Assembly (NCBI GenBank): GCA_016191285.1
Contig: JACPPA010000047.1
Coordinates: 18,636-82,635, forward strand
DNA from: Gammaproteobacteria bacterium
GTDB lineage: Bacteria > Pseudomonadota > Gammaproteobacteria > Ga0077536
DNA: 64,000 bases
Direction of reading: 5' to 3'
The translations under genes and the position numbers were made by a program. The notes beneath the pieces were generated by a model that saw only the letters and a list, made by a program, of their open reading frames with translations, did not search any database and was not told where the DNA came from. Positions 24,679 through 33,686 of the stretch are shown here, piece after piece. Every line of letters starts with the position of its first letter. Position 1 is the first letter of the stretch.

Positions 24679-25695
24679 TTACGCCCGCCCGCCAGCTAAA
24701 ATTTCCCGCGCGCGCTCGAACATCTTCGATAAACACAACCCCATATTCTCCCAAATCGGATCGTGGCGCTGCCCTTTGCGGTGGAGCTTTACATTCAAAC
24801 ACCCGATGCTCGCCAGCCGATAGCCCGCGAACGCTTGATACCACGGAATCGCCGCATACCGTTGCCCCATGCGTTGCTCGTAGATGTCGCGAATTTCTTC
24901 CGGCGTCGGTGGATAGATGGAATGCCAAGCCTCGACCCAATTGGCCGGATCGGCCACCATCATCAGCCAGCCAATGTCGAGTAGACAATCACCGATTCCA
25001 GAGATCTCCCAATCGATAACGCCGGTGAGACGGCCGTCCGCATACAAAATATTGCCGGGCTGATAATCACCGTGGTACAGACCGATGGGCGCGTCATCGG
25101 GCATGGTTTTCAATAGTAGAGCCTCGACCCCTTCCGCTTGTTCGATCCAACGCGGCTCGGGCGCATGTAAATAGATTTTGCGCCAGCGCGAAATTTGGTC
25201 GATCAAGGGTTCGGGCGCCTGCCAATTTTTTAGCTCGCGCCGCCAATCGAATTGATGAAAGCGTGGTAGCACTTCAACCGCTTGGCGCCACAGCGGGCCG
25301 GCGGCCGCTGGTGATCGTTCGAAACTCGAATGCGGATCCCACACGAAATAGGTCCGGCCAGGCAACCGTTCCATGACGATAAACGGCACCCCGAACCACT
25401 GCTCTTGCGCACCCGCCCACGGCACTCGTGGCACGGGTAAGTCCGCCGCGTGTAACGCGCGCAGCAGCGGCGCTTGGCGATACACATCGGTATTGCCATG
25501 GCGAGCCACACCCTTCGGTGGGATCTTTAGCACGTACTCGCCGTGGCGCGTCTTGGTCGCGCTATCACGTGTCGAAAATAAAAACGTCAGTCCCGCATGG
25601 CCATCCGAATCATGCACTTCGTCGAGCGCTAAATCAGCGCCGATTTCGGCTTGAATAAACGCCTCGAGACTACGCCGCAGTTCGTCGGTAACCAT
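24679..25695 (-). CDS. phosphotransferase family protein (APH/ACAD10-like kinase)
   Basis: 338-residue aminoglycoside-phosphotransferase-fold kinase. Brenner motif HGDYQPGNILY (catalytic Asp) and the following GVIDWEISGIGDCLLDIGW (metal-binding Asp) are intact; the N-lobe has YVLKIPPKG with the ATP Lys and FIVMERLPGRTY as hinge. Proteins of this type next to acyl-CoA genes resemble the kinase domain of ACAD10/11, which phosphorylates 4-hydroxyacyl-CoAs. MaoC, AMACR and related genes nearby support a lipid role (inference). Confidence 0.85.
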   Translation of the reverse strand: MVTDELRRSLEAFIQAEIGADLALDEVHDSDGHAGLTFLFSTRDSATKTRHGEYVLKIPPKGVARHGNTDVYRQAPLLRALHAADLPVPRVPWAGAQEQWFGVPFIVMERLPGRTYFVWDPHSSFERSPAAAGPLWRQAVEVLPRFHQFDWRRELKNWQAPEPLIDQISRWRKIYLHAPEPRWIEQAEGVEALLLKTMPDDAPIGLYHGDYQPGNILYADGRLTGVIDWEISGIGDCLLDIGWLMMVADPANWVEAWHSIYPPTPEEIRDIYEQRMGQRYAAIPWYQAFAGYRLASIGCLNVKLHRKGQRHDPIWENMGLCLSKMFERAREILAGGRA

Positions 25696-25726
25696 GCTGC
25701 TTCCGTGGTAGGTGACTACGAGAGGG

Positions 25727-26263
25727 TTACTTGACGCTTTTAGTGAACACTTCCGGCGCGGTCTTGCCGGCTTTGGCGTCTTTGGTCCAATAGCGTTTTG
25801 CCCAAATGCCCTGATAGCTCTCGTCGCTTTGCGGCATGCGCCAGGTTTTCACTTCGGAGTCGGCGACGGAGACGGAACACAACGCGCGGGGTTGGTCATC
25901 GGTCACGTCCACGTACGCGTTCGCGTCGGTCCGCGCTAGATAACGTTCGGCGATGCGGCGATAACGGTCGCGCCATAGATCATCGTTGCCGACTTCATGC
26001 ACCACCGTCGCGCGACCTTGCACAATGACCTTGCGATAGGGAATGGTGATTTCATCAATGCATAAGGCGACGCGATTATCACGCCGGATATTCGCCAACC
26101 ATTCCGAATGTTGACGTGGCGTAAACCAAATTTTTCCGTCCTCGAAGACGTACCAAATCGGACAGACGGCGGGCCAGCCATCGCTGTCGAGCGTCGCAAT
26201 ATCCATCAACAGGCCGGGTTCATTTAAGAAACCCGCGACTTCAGCTTCAGTTAATTTCGGCAC
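25727..26263 (-). CDS. pyridoxamine 5'-phosphate oxidase-like FMN/F420-binding protein
   Basis: 178-residue split-barrel flavoprotein: LTEAEVAGFLNEPGLLMDIATLDSDGWPAVCPIWYVFEDGKIWF and the strand NRVALCIDEITIPYRKVIVQGRA are typical of the PNPOx-like family. GTG start, supported by GAGGAG 7-8 nt upstream (26271-26276). Such proteins reduce or store small molecules using FMN, F420 or heme; the cofactor cannot be decided here. Placed 31 bp upstream of the kinase gene, same strand. Confidence 0.82.
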   Translation of the reverse strand: MPKLTEAEVAGFLNEPGLLMDIATLDSDGWPAVCPIWYVFEDGKIWFTPRQHSEWLANIRRDNRVALCIDEITIPYRKVIVQGRATVVHEVGNDDLWRDRYRRIAERYLARTDANAYVDVTDDQPRALCSVSVADSEVKTWRMPQSDESYQGIWAKRYWTKDAKAGKTAPEVFTKSVK

Positions 26264-26335
26264 GGGGATACTCCTCGAACAAGCAACCGCGACATAATAT
26301 AGGGCATTGCGCCCGTTCGCTGCATCGGAGGCTCC

Positions 26336-26779
26336 ATGCTCGATCGAAAATTCATTGGCTACACTTCAGCCCCCTGCACGCTCGAAGTGGAGAAGGGTCG
26401 CTTGCGTTTATTCGCGATCGCGATCGGCCAGGCCGATCCCGTCTATAGCGACGAAGCCGCCGCGCGCGCCGCGGGGCATCGCAGTCTGCCGGTGCCGCCG
26501 ACGTTTTTGTTCTGTCTCGAAATGGATCGACCGAATCCCTACGGCTGGTTTGACGATGTCGGGATACCGCTGCCGAAGGTCCTGCACGGCGAGCAACAAT
26601 TCACCTATCACCGCATGGCCTATGCCGGGGATCAACTGACGTTCACCGCCGCGATCGTGGATATTTACGACAAGAAAGGCGGTTTGCTGGAATTCGTCGT
26701 TCAAGACAATCAAATCACCAATCAACATCAAGAACTGGTAGCCGAATTTCGGCGCACGATCGTGGTCCGCCATGGCTAG
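26336..26779 (+). CDS. MaoC-like dehydratase N-terminal-type subunit (FAS1-like)
   Basis: 147-residue hot-dog-fold protein of the MaoC_dehydrat_N type: FIGYTSAPCTLEVEKGRLRLFAIAIGQADPVYSDEAAARAAGHRSLPVPPTF, and later VLHGEQQFTYHRMAYAGDQL. This half usually lacks the catalytic Asp/His and binds the acyl-CoA tail, pairing with a catalytic MaoC subunit, here the next gene. A GGAGG ribosome site lies 5 nt upstream (26326-26330). Confidence 0.88.
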   Translation: MLDRKFIGYTSAPCTLEVEKGRLRLFAIAIGQADPVYSDEAAARAAGHRSLPVPPTFLFCLEMDRPNPYGWFDDVGIPLPKVLHGEQQFTYHRMAYAGDQLTFTAAIVDIYDKKGGLLEFVVQDNQITNQHQELVAEFRRTIVVRHG

Positions 26780-26789
26780 GAGCACTTCG

Positions 26790-27209
26790 ATGCCAGCCCC
26801 CAGTTTCGATACCCTCCAAGTCGGCGACGCGCTGCCAACGTTGACCGTGCCGCCCATCACGCGCCAGAAGCTCGCCATTTATTGCGGCGCTTCGGGCGAC
26901 CACAACCCCCTCCATGTCGATATCGACTTCGCACGCGACGCCGGCATTAACGATGTGATCGCGCACGGCATGTTGATCATGGGCTATATGAGTCGCTTGC
27001 TTACTAATTGGGTACCACAATCCGCGCTCCGGACGTTTAGCACACGTTTCCAGGCGCTGACGCGAGTCGGGGATCAGATCACGTGTACGGCGCAGGTAGT
27101 AGAGAAGTTGCGCGGCGACGGCGAAAATCAAATTCGCGTGGCCATCACGGCCGCTGATCAACGAGGGGAAGTCAAAGCCGTCGGCGAAGCGGTGATCGCG
27201 CTAGCGTAG
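26790..27209 (+). CDS. MaoC family enoyl-CoA hydratase, catalytic subunit
   Basis: Hydrates 2-enoyl-CoA with its partner above; R-specific-hydratase-type hot-dog fold. The motif AIYCGASGDHNPLHVDIDFA carries the catalytic Asp/His dyad, followed by VIAHGMLIMGYMSRLL. An ATG at 26772 would overlap the previous stop, but AGGAG at 26778-26782 lies inside that extension and is ideally spaced for ATG 26790, giving 139 residues. The two subunits resemble the heteromeric hydratases of steroid and branched-lipid degradation. Confidence 0.9.
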   Translation: MPAPSFDTLQVGDALPTLTVPPITRQKLAIYCGASGDHNPLHVDIDFARDAGINDVIAHGMLIMGYMSRLLTNWVPQSALRTFSTRFQALTRVGDQITCTAQVVEKLRGDGENQIRVAITAADQRGEVKAVGEAVIALA

Positions 27210-27250
27210 GCCGCGTGGCTTGAGGCGAATTATTGGGTAGGGTGCCAGTC

Positions 27251-27308
27251 TTTTCCCCTCCCCAGCCCTCTCCCGCGAGGGGAGAGGGAGGAATAAGAGT
27301 CGCGACTG
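27251..27308. repeat. GA/CT-rich palindromic repeat (second copy)
   Basis: CTTTTCCCCTCCCCAGCCC, TCTCCCGCGAGGGGAGAGGG and then AGTCGCGACTG. Same element as at 17701-17750. It fills much of the spacer between the MaoC pair and the racemase gene and may end the maoC transcript. Confidence 0.75.
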
Positions 27309-27390
27309 CGCGTGGTTCGGATACGACGCGTTAGCAACTATTGGTACGCCATCCGCGTTAGGATCGAAAAAACTCAACCGAGGATTGAAC

Positions 27391-28533
27391 ATGGGACCAC
27401 TCGCAGGAATCAAAATTATCGAATTGGCCGGCATTGGACCCGGGCCGTTCGCGGCCATGTTGCTCGCCGATATGGGCGCGACGGTGATTCGCGTTGATCG
27501 CACGGCCAAAGTCGACATCGGTATTGCGATACCGCCGCGCCTCAATGTCATGAATCGCGGGCGCCGTTCCATCGCGGTCGATCTTAAATCCAAGGAAGGC
27601 AATGAAGTGGTCCTGCGCTTGGTGAGTAAAGCCGACGCGTTGATCGAAGGTTTTCGACCAGGCGTGACCGAACGCTTAGGCCTCGGCCCTGACGTTTGTC
27701 TCGCGCGCAATCCCAAACTCGTTTATGGCCGCATGACGGGTTACGGCCAGGACGGGCCGATGTCCTCGGTCGCCGGACACGATATCAACTACATCGCGCT
27801 CGCGGGAGTGCTCGGCATGATCGGCGAGAAAGGGCGTAAGCCCGTCCCTCCGCTCAATTTGGTTGGCGATTTCGGCGGCGGCGGCATGTTTCTCGCGTTC
27901 GGTGTATTGTGCGGAATTTTAGAAGCCAAAAATTCCGGCAAAGGCCAGGTGGTGGATGCGGCGATGACCGAAGGCGCAGCGTTGCTGGCGAACATCTTTT
28001 TTAGCTTTCGGCCCACCAAGCAGTGGACCGACCAACGCGGCGAAAACGTGCTCGATGGCGGCGCCCATTTTTACGATACCTACGAAACCAAGGACGGCGG
28101 CTATATCGCCGTCGGCGCCATCGAAAAAGTGTTCTACGTGAAGCTGCTGCAGCTGATGGGACTGAACCCGGCCGAGTTTGAACCGCAGGACGACAAATCG
28201 CGCTGGCCGGGGTGGAAGACGCGCTTCACGGAGGTCTTCAAATCGAAAACGCGTGCGGAGTGGACCGCGCTCCTCGCCCATGAAGACGCGTGCGCGATGC
28301 CCGTGCTGACCACCAACGAAGCGATCGCGCATCCGCACAATGTGGCGCGCCAGGCCTTTGTGCAGCATGAGGGAGTCGAACAAGTCGCGCCGACCCCGCG
28401 CTTCAGTCGGACCCAGCCCGAGCTCAAATTGCCACCGCCGATCCCGGGCGAACATACGGCCAATGTGCTCGCGGATTTTGGTTTTACCGAGGCCGAAATC
28501 ACGACCTTAAAAGCGCGCGGTTCGGTGGCGTAA
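27391..28533 (+). CDS. alpha-methylacyl-CoA racemase (family III CoA-transferase)
   Basis: Epimerises 2-methylacyl-CoA (R/S) so that branched or sterol side chains can enter beta-oxidation. ATG 27391 is preceded by GAGG (27380-27383); a TTG two codons earlier is less likely. 380 residues. N-terminal LAGIKIIELAGIGPGPFAAMLLADMGATVIRVDR is typical. The catalytic pair His130 (AGHDINYIA) and Asp160 (GDFGGGGM) has the same 30-residue spacing as the known His126/Asp156 of AMACR, which argues for racemase rather than CoA-transferase. Confidence 0.88.
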   Translation: MGPLAGIKIIELAGIGPGPFAAMLLADMGATVIRVDRTAKVDIGIAIPPRLNVMNRGRRSIAVDLKSKEGNEVVLRLVSKADALIEGFRPGVTERLGLGPDVCLARNPKLVYGRMTGYGQDGPMSSVAGHDINYIALAGVLGMIGEKGRKPVPPLNLVGDFGGGGMFLAFGVLCGILEAKNSGKGQVVDAAMTEGAALLANIFFSFRPTKQWTDQRGENVLDGGAHFYDTYETKDGGYIAVGAIEKVFYVKLLQLMGLNPAEFEPQDDKSRWPGWKTRFTEVFKSKTRAEWTALLAHEDACAMPVLTTNEAIAHPHNVARQAFVQHEGVEQVAPTPRFSRTQPELKLPPPIPGEHTANVLADFGFTEAEITTLKARGSVA

Positions 28534-28604
28534 GATCACTCGCGAAATGGCGGTAGGACGGTCAGCGCCGCGCCGCCGGCCACGTTTCTCGCCCACGACG
28601 CGTG

Positions 28605-29369
28605 ATGCTCGATAATTTTGCTTTATTGCTAGTCGGCGCCGCGGCGCTGGTGGCAGGCGCGATCAATGCGCTCGCCGGCGGTGGCACCTTAATCACCTTT
28701 CCGATGCTGACCGCGGTCGGTATCCCCCCGGTAGTCGCCAACGTTACCAACAGTGTTGCACTTTGCCCCGGCTATATCGGCGGGACCCTAGCGCAATGGC
28801 GCGACTTTCGCGGTCAACAGCGGCGGGTATGGCTGCTCGTCCCGGCGGGGGTGATGGGCGGTGTCGTCGGTGGACTTTTATTGCTCAATACCGAGGAGCG
28901 GATTTTCAACGCGGTGGTTCCGTATTTGATCCTGTTAGCGTCTGGCCTGCTGGCATTACAAGAACCCATTAAGCGCTGGCTGGTCCGTCGCCGCGACCAA
29001 CATTCGGCACGCGAGGCCAGCGCGATCTTCACGTTTGCGCCGATTGGGCTCAGCGCGGTTTATGGCGGGTATTTTGGCGCCGGCTTGGGCGTCATCATGC
29101 TGGCGACGCTCGGCATTACTCAGGACGATACCCTCACCCGTTTGAACGCGTTGAAGCAATTACTGTCGTTGGCGATCAACCTCGCTGCTGCGATCTATTT
29201 TGCCGTTGCCGGTCCCGTGCTGTGGCCGGTGGCCGGCATCATGGCCATCGGGGCGTTGCTCGGAGGCGTGCTCGGGGGCCACCTCGCAAGCCGCATCAAT
29301 CCGACAACCCTTCGTTATTGTGTAGTCGTCGTTGGCGTCATCGTCGCTGGATATTATCTGCTGCGATAA
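28605..29369 (+). CDS. TSUP family transporter (TauE/SafE, sulfite/anion exporter)
   Basis: 254-residue inner-membrane protein with about eight helices in two repeats. The signature of repeat 1 is GAINALAGGGTLITFPMLTAVGIPPVVANVTNS, and of repeat 2 GGYFGAGLGVIMLATLGI. The substrate is often a sulfur-containing anion or an organic acid. GTG 28602 directly precedes ATG 28605; no clear ribosome site separates them. It is 68 bp after the racemase gene, same strand. Confidence 0.88.
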   Translation: MLDNFALLLVGAAALVAGAINALAGGGTLITFPMLTAVGIPPVVANVTNSVALCPGYIGGTLAQWRDFRGQQRRVWLLVPAGVMGGVVGGLLLLNTEERIFNAVVPYLILLASGLLALQEPIKRWLVRRRDQHSAREASAIFTFAPIGLSAVYGGYFGAGLGVIMLATLGITQDDTLTRLNALKQLLSLAINLAAAIYFAVAGPVLWPVAGIMAIGALLGGVLGGHLASRINPTTLRYCVVVVGVIVAGYYLLR

Positions 29370-29401
29370 CTTTTGAACTTCGCATCGTTATTGGGAAAGG
29401 C

Positions 29402-29610
29402 CCATTCGCGGCTGAAGCCACTCCCACAATGGAAACGCGCCAATGATTTATTGAGGTCCGTTGGGAGGCCGCGTACTAGGTCGCGCTATTCGACTAGCGC
29501 AACAACCAGTGGTGCTTCGTGGAAGGCGCTCTGTGGAGACCGCTTTGTGGGAGCGGCTTTAGCCGCGAATGGGATCCTGTAAAGATTCGCCGCTAAAGCC
29601 GCTCCCACAC
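29402..29610. repeat. REP-like cluster: three copies of a GCGGCTTTAGCCGC-type palindrome
   Basis: Within the 299-bp gap 29370-29668. Copy a: CCATTCGCGGCTGAAGCCA + CTCCCACAA (29402-29429). Copy b: TGTGGGAGCGGC + TTTAGCCGCGAATGGG (29546-29573), inverted relative to a. Copy c: GATTCGCCGCTAAAGCC + GCTCCCACAC (29584-29610), same orientation as a. b and c face each other across 10 bp like a BIME. It lies between converging genes (TSUP and amrS), so it may act in mRNA ends. No gene is seen in the gap. Confidence 0.8.
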
Positions 29611-29668
29611 CCGACAACCGCCCTATGCCACAAGTCTTAATTGCATTTATTTGGTAACTCGCAACCCG

Positions 29669-30787
29669 CTACCGATTAAGAAGACCGTGCTGATCGCCGA
29701 TCGCGACCGGCACTCGCTGACGCCCGAATTGACGTGCCAATTCAAAATGCTCGAAACAACCGACTAGCGGCGCGCGGCAAGTAGGGCAGGCGCCATCGTC
29801 GTTTAACCGGTACTCGTCGATTTGATACCAATCGCGAACGATGAGCGGCGTTGCGCAGTGCGCGCAAAAAGTGGTGCCTCCGTCGCGATCATGCACATTG
29901 CCGGTGTACACGTGATGCAGCCCTGCGTCCCGCGCAATCTCACGTGCACGCAGCAACGTCGCGCGCGGTGTTGCCGCGACATCGGTCATACGAAAATCCG
30001 GGTGGAAGGCCGAAAAGTGCAGCGGGACTTCCGGTCCCAATTCGCGCTGCACCCAGGCGCTCAAGGCGGCCAATTCGGCGTCGCTGTCGTTTTTGCCGGG
30101 GATCAACAGCGTCGTGATTTCCAACCACACCGACGTGTGGTGATGCAAATACACCAGCGTGTCGAGCACCGGTTGGAGATGCGCGCCGGTGATTTTGAAA
30201 TAGAAATCTTCGGTGAACGCTTTCAAATCGACATTCGCCGCGTCCATCTTGGCGAAGAACTCGCGGCGCGGTTCAGCGCGAATATAGCCGGCGGTGACCG
30301 CTACGGTTTTCACGCCGTGCGCCTGACACGCGTCAGCGATGTCCAGCGCGTACTCAGCGAAAATCACCGGGTCGTTATACGTAAAGGCAACACTCTTACA
30401 ACCCATCGCCACCGCCGTATTCGCGATCTCGGCCGGCGACGCCGACTCGAGCAAACGATCCATGTCACGCGATTTGCTGATGTCCCAGTTCTGGCAAAAC
30501 TTGCAGGCGAGATTGCATCCTGCGGTGCCGAAAGACAGCACGCTGGTGCCGGGGTAGAAATGCGCGAGAGGCTTCTTCTCGATGGGGTCGATGCAAAATC
30601 CCGATGAACGTCCATAGGTGGCTAGCACCATGCCGTCACCGACGCGCTGGCGTACAAAGCACGCACCGCGCTGATCGACGCGTAACCGGCAATCGCGCGG
30701 ACACAGATCACATTGAATCCGCCCATCGTCGAGCGCGTGCCAGTAACGCGCGGGATAGGTCGATTCGGCGCTCACGATTCGCGCCAT
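29669..30787 (-). CDS. amrS: AmmeMemoRadiSam system radical SAM enzyme AmrS
   Basis: Radical SAM protein of 372 residues from ATG 30787, which overlaps the upstream gene by 16 bp. A further-upstream in-frame start (30937) would add 50 residues lying wholly inside that gene. It has the N-terminal metal/cluster-like motif CDLCPRDCRL, the radical SAM motif CNLACKFCQNW and GTAGC, and C-terminal zinc-ribbon-like CxxC pairs (FCAHCATPL, CPTCRAPL). AmrS works with Memo and AMMECR1; the modified substrate is unknown. Confidence 0.92.
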   Translation of the reverse strand: MARIVSAESTYPARYWHALDDGRIQCDLCPRDCRLRVDQRGACFVRQRVGDGMVLATYGRSSGFCIDPIEKKPLAHFYPGTSVLSFGTAGCNLACKFCQNWDISKSRDMDRLLESASPAEIANTAVAMGCKSVAFTYNDPVIFAEYALDIADACQAHGVKTVAVTAGYIRAEPRREFFAKMDAANVDLKAFTEDFYFKITGAHLQPVLDTLVYLHHHTSVWLEITTLLIPGKNDSDAELAALSAWVQRELGPEVPLHFSAFHPDFRMTDVAATPRATLLRAREIARDAGLHHVYTGNVHDRDGGTTFCAHCATPLIVRDWYQIDEYRLNDDGACPTCRAPLVGCFEHFELARQFGRQRVPVAIGDQHGLLNR

Positions 30788-32106
30788 TTGGTCACGCCAT
30801 AGCGCGCAAGCTTCACTTCGGCTGACCAGAACTGGGCGGCAAATCCAGCCTTTTGTTTCAGGTGCTTCATGAAGGCTTGCGATGTTGTAAGTTGCGCCCA
30901 GACCTGTGGCAGGAATGTGGCGCGTCGTCCCGCGCATTCGAAAATTACCCCGTCGATTGTGGGACGCAACTGACGCGCGGCATCCGCTTCGCTCGTAAAT
31001 GTTAGCGATACCGGCGGCGACAATTCCGAAACTTCGATTTTTATTCGCAAAAATTCCTCTCTGGTGAGCGGTGCAAACCGCGGGTCGCGAAACGCGGCGG
31101 CGCGCGCATTTTCCTCAACGTCGTGCCTGATCGAACGCCGCGCTTCGAGCGATCCCACGCAACCGCGCAAGCGCCCCTCAACGGTTAGCGTGACGAAGCT
31201 TGCACCCGGCTCGGCGAGCCACGGTGCATCCGGCGCGAGTTTTTCGATCGCATCGAAATCATTGGCGATGGCCGTGCGCGCCACGCCGAGCAGGATCTGG
31301 CCGCGCGAGTCGTGTGGTGCGTTGAAGGCAAACGCTGCGTAGCCGACGACTCGCGTTCGCGCTCCCGCCGTGTCGCCCGAATTTCGCAGGTCGAGTAATT
31401 CCGGGACGAGATGATGGCGGCGTGCCGCCAATAGCAGGCCATTAATCGGCGTCGCGCCACAGGCCTGTTCGTGGGTGATACTGCTCTGGCCATGCAGAAT
31501 TTTAGCCGCTGTCGCCTGATCGACGGCTTGCGCTTCGGCATACGGAAGATAATGCGACAGATCAGAACTAACGACGATTAACGTTTCCGTACCGCCCCAC
31601 ACCCGTTCCAACACATCCGCGACGTCGTCGGCGCTCGCGTCACCGACGACCAGGGGAAGTATCTCAAAGGTATCCAACACCGTTTGCAGGAAGGGTAGTT
31701 GCACTTCCAATGCGTGTTCCGACGCGTGTGCGTCGTCGTCGGCCGTCACTTGGGGAAGCGCCAGCAGCGCGCGGGCACCGGCGCGATCAACCGCCACGGC
31801 GCCAAGCGGCGTTACGAATTCACTGGCGGATGACACGGCCAATCCGCGTACGTAAACTCGATGCGCGGGGCCGAGCAAGACCGCCCGAGTAACTTGCCCG
31901 CGCGCGCCGCGCAGGCGTTGATAGGCAGCGGCGGCAGTCGCGCCGGAATAGATAAAGCCCGCGTGCGGCACGATGAGCGCCTTTGGAATGGATCGGTCGT
32001 CAGCCGGCGGCGATTCAGCAAATAATTTCTGAAGTTCGCCCGCGAGGGTCTGCGACTCCCCAGCGTAAAAGAGGCCGGCCACGGCCGCCGCGCGACGCTC
32101 GATCAT
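30772..32106 (-). CDS. Memo (AmrB) - AMMECR1 (AmrA) fusion protein
   Basis: 444 residues joining two families. Residues 1 to about 262 are Memo-like: VAGLFYAGESQTLAGEL, VPHAGFIYSGATAA, HASEHALEVQLPFL and SSDLSHYLPY, with the metal-ligand His residues of the extradiol-dioxygenase-like fold. From about 265 to the end it is AMMECR1: SFVTLTVEGRLRGCVGSLEA (LRGCVG signature), RDPRFAPLTREEF and FLPQVW. In many bacteria these are separate genes; fusion supports a physical complex. Followed by the radical SAM partner with a 16-bp overlap. Confidence 0.93.
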   Translation of the reverse strand: MIERRAAAVAGLFYAGESQTLAGELQKLFAESPPADDRSIPKALIVPHAGFIYSGATAAAAYQRLRGARGQVTRAVLLGPAHRVYVRGLAVSSASEFVTPLGAVAVDRAGARALLALPQVTADDDAHASEHALEVQLPFLQTVLDTFEILPLVVGDASADDVADVLERVWGGTETLIVVSSDLSHYLPYAEAQAVDQATAAKILHGQSSITHEQACGATPINGLLLAARRHHLVPELLDLRNSGDTAGARTRVVGYAAFAFNAPHDSRGQILLGVARTAIANDFDAIEKLAPDAPWLAEPGASFVTLTVEGRLRGCVGSLEARRSIRHDVEENARAAAFRDPRFAPLTREEFLRIKIEVSELSPPVSLTFTSEADAARQLRPTIDGVIFECAGRRATFLPQVWAQLTTSQAFMKHLKQKAGFAAQFWSAEVKLARYGVTKWRES

Positions 32107-32231
32107 ATTGCTTCCCTACTTCGCGACTCATGCCCCTACCGGGGGCCTGCGCAATGTTTTCAATGGCGTAACGACGATGACTTTAAGTATAGTCTCCGCC
32201 TCCGCGTTGACTGAGCGCAATAAACGCCCCA

Positions 32232-33455
32232 ATGCCACACCCGAACGCCGAACTTGTCGCGGGCTTTGACCCGGCTCATCTATCTCCCGCGTTTTATGTA
32301 GATCCCTACCCCACTTACCACGCGTTGCGCCAGCTCGCGCCAGTTCATCGTTGCCCGGACGGTAGCGTCTTTCTAACGCGGCACGCGGACCTGCACCGCG
32401 TTTATCGCGATCCACGGCTGTTCAGCTCGGCTAAAGAGCGTCAATTCAGACCCGTGTTTGGCACTAGCCCCTTGTACGAGCATCACACGACCAGCCTCGT
32501 CTTCAATGATCCGCCCCTGCATACCCAGGTGCGGCAAGCGGTGGGCGATGCGCTCGCGCCGCGCGCTATCGCGGCCATGGAACCCGGGCTACGCGAGCTC
32601 GTGAACGGCTTGCTCGATACGCTGGCGGCCAAGCAACATTTCGATTGCATAGAGGAATTCGCGAGCGTCGTTCCAGTGGAAGTTATCGGCAATCTGCTGC
32701 GCATTCCGCGCACCGAGCGCGCACCGTTGCGCGGCTGGTCGAACGCGATCCTCGGCGCCTTAGAATTTGGCCTCGGCAGCGCCGGGCTTACGGCAGGCAA
32801 TCGCGCGGTCGAAGCGTTCGTCGACTACTTGAAAGGTTTGATTGCCGAACGCCGCCGACACCTGTCTACGGAACCGGACGACATCTTAAGCCGACTCATT
32901 CAATGGGAGCGCAACGGCGCTCGCTTGTCCGAGCATCAGCTTTATCATCAATGCATCTTTCTGTTGAACGCAGGTCACGAGACCACGACGAATCTAATCG
33001 GTAATTCGGTCTTCGCCCTGCTTAATTTTCCAGAGCAACTCGCGCACCTGCTGGCTAACCCGGCGTTGATGTCGAACGCTGTCGAGGAATTTTTGCGTTA
33101 TGAGAGCCCGGTGCAGCTCGGCAATCGCACCACCACCGACGCGATCGAACTCGGCGGCGTAACGCTGCGGGCGGGGACGACGCTGACGTTATGCATCGGG
33201 GCCGCTAATCGCGACCCTGCGGTGTTCGAGGATCCGGATCGACTCAACGTTGCACGTGACGCGACCGGGCATCTCGCGTTCGGCAGCGGCATTCACACCT
33301 GCGCCGGGCTCCATGTAGCCAAACTCGAAGCTCGGATCGCGATTTCGGCACTTTTCGCCCGGTTTCCGCGACTTCGCTTGAACGGTGAACCGCGGCGCGC
33401 GGCACGTGCGCGATTTCGCGGGTTCGAATTTTTTCCGCTTTCAACTCATCGCTGA
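32232..33455 (+). CDS. cytochrome P450
   Basis: Soluble bacterial class I-type P450 of 407 residues. I-helix oxygen-binding motif AGHETTTN, K-helix ExxR in EEFLRYESP, and heme-binding loop FGSGIHTCAGLHVAK with Cys357 as thiolate ligand. Needs a ferredoxin and reductase, not encoded nearby. Divergent from the AmmeMemoRadiSam operon across a 125-bp spacer. The substrate is unknown; neighbours handle lipid/aromatic acyl compounds. Confidence 0.94.
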   Translation: MPHPNAELVAGFDPAHLSPAFYVDPYPTYHALRQLAPVHRCPDGSVFLTRHADLHRVYRDPRLFSSAKERQFRPVFGTSPLYEHHTTSLVFNDPPLHTQVRQAVGDALAPRAIAAMEPGLRELVNGLLDTLAAKQHFDCIEEFASVVPVEVIGNLLRIPRTERAPLRGWSNAILGALEFGLGSAGLTAGNRAVEAFVDYLKGLIAERRRHLSTEPDDILSRLIQWERNGARLSEHQLYHQCIFLLNAGHETTTNLIGNSVFALLNFPEQLAHLLANPALMSNAVEEFLRYESPVQLGNRTTTDAIELGGVTLRAGTTLTLCIGAANRDPAVFEDPDRLNVARDATGHLAFGSGIHTCAGLHVAKLEARIAISALFARFPRLRLNGEPRRAARARFRGFEFFPLSTHR

Positions 33456-33470
33456 CGGCGAATTAGCGCG

Positions 33471-33526
33471 GCAATGCAATTGAGCTGCGTTGGAGATTTA
33501 TTTATTTCGATAATCGTCGCGAGACA
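33471..33526 (+). repeat. 56-bp dispersed element, copy 2 (upstream of small secreted protein)
   Basis: Begins GCAATGCAATTGAGCTGCG and ends with TTCGATAATCGTCGCGAGAC. Related, same orientation, to 12808-12862. It starts 15 bp after the P450 stop codon and 160 bp before the small secreted protein gene. Confidence 0.55.
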
Positions 33527-33686
33527 CTGCGTTATCGCCGAAAACTTCGTTAATATTCGCCGGTCAAAAAATGCGTTCTGTACTTGGCGAATGTGCGCTG
33601 GGAAGAGAGCCATGTTGTTGGCCTGGCTCATGAGTGATCGAGCCATAAAATGTCACGATTTCAGAAATTGATAGGAGGAATTTCGC

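Noticed and set aside
30788..30937. 50-residue N-terminal extension of AmrS
   Set aside because: It lies entirely inside the AMMECR1 coding region in another frame; ATG 30787 begins just before the conserved part.
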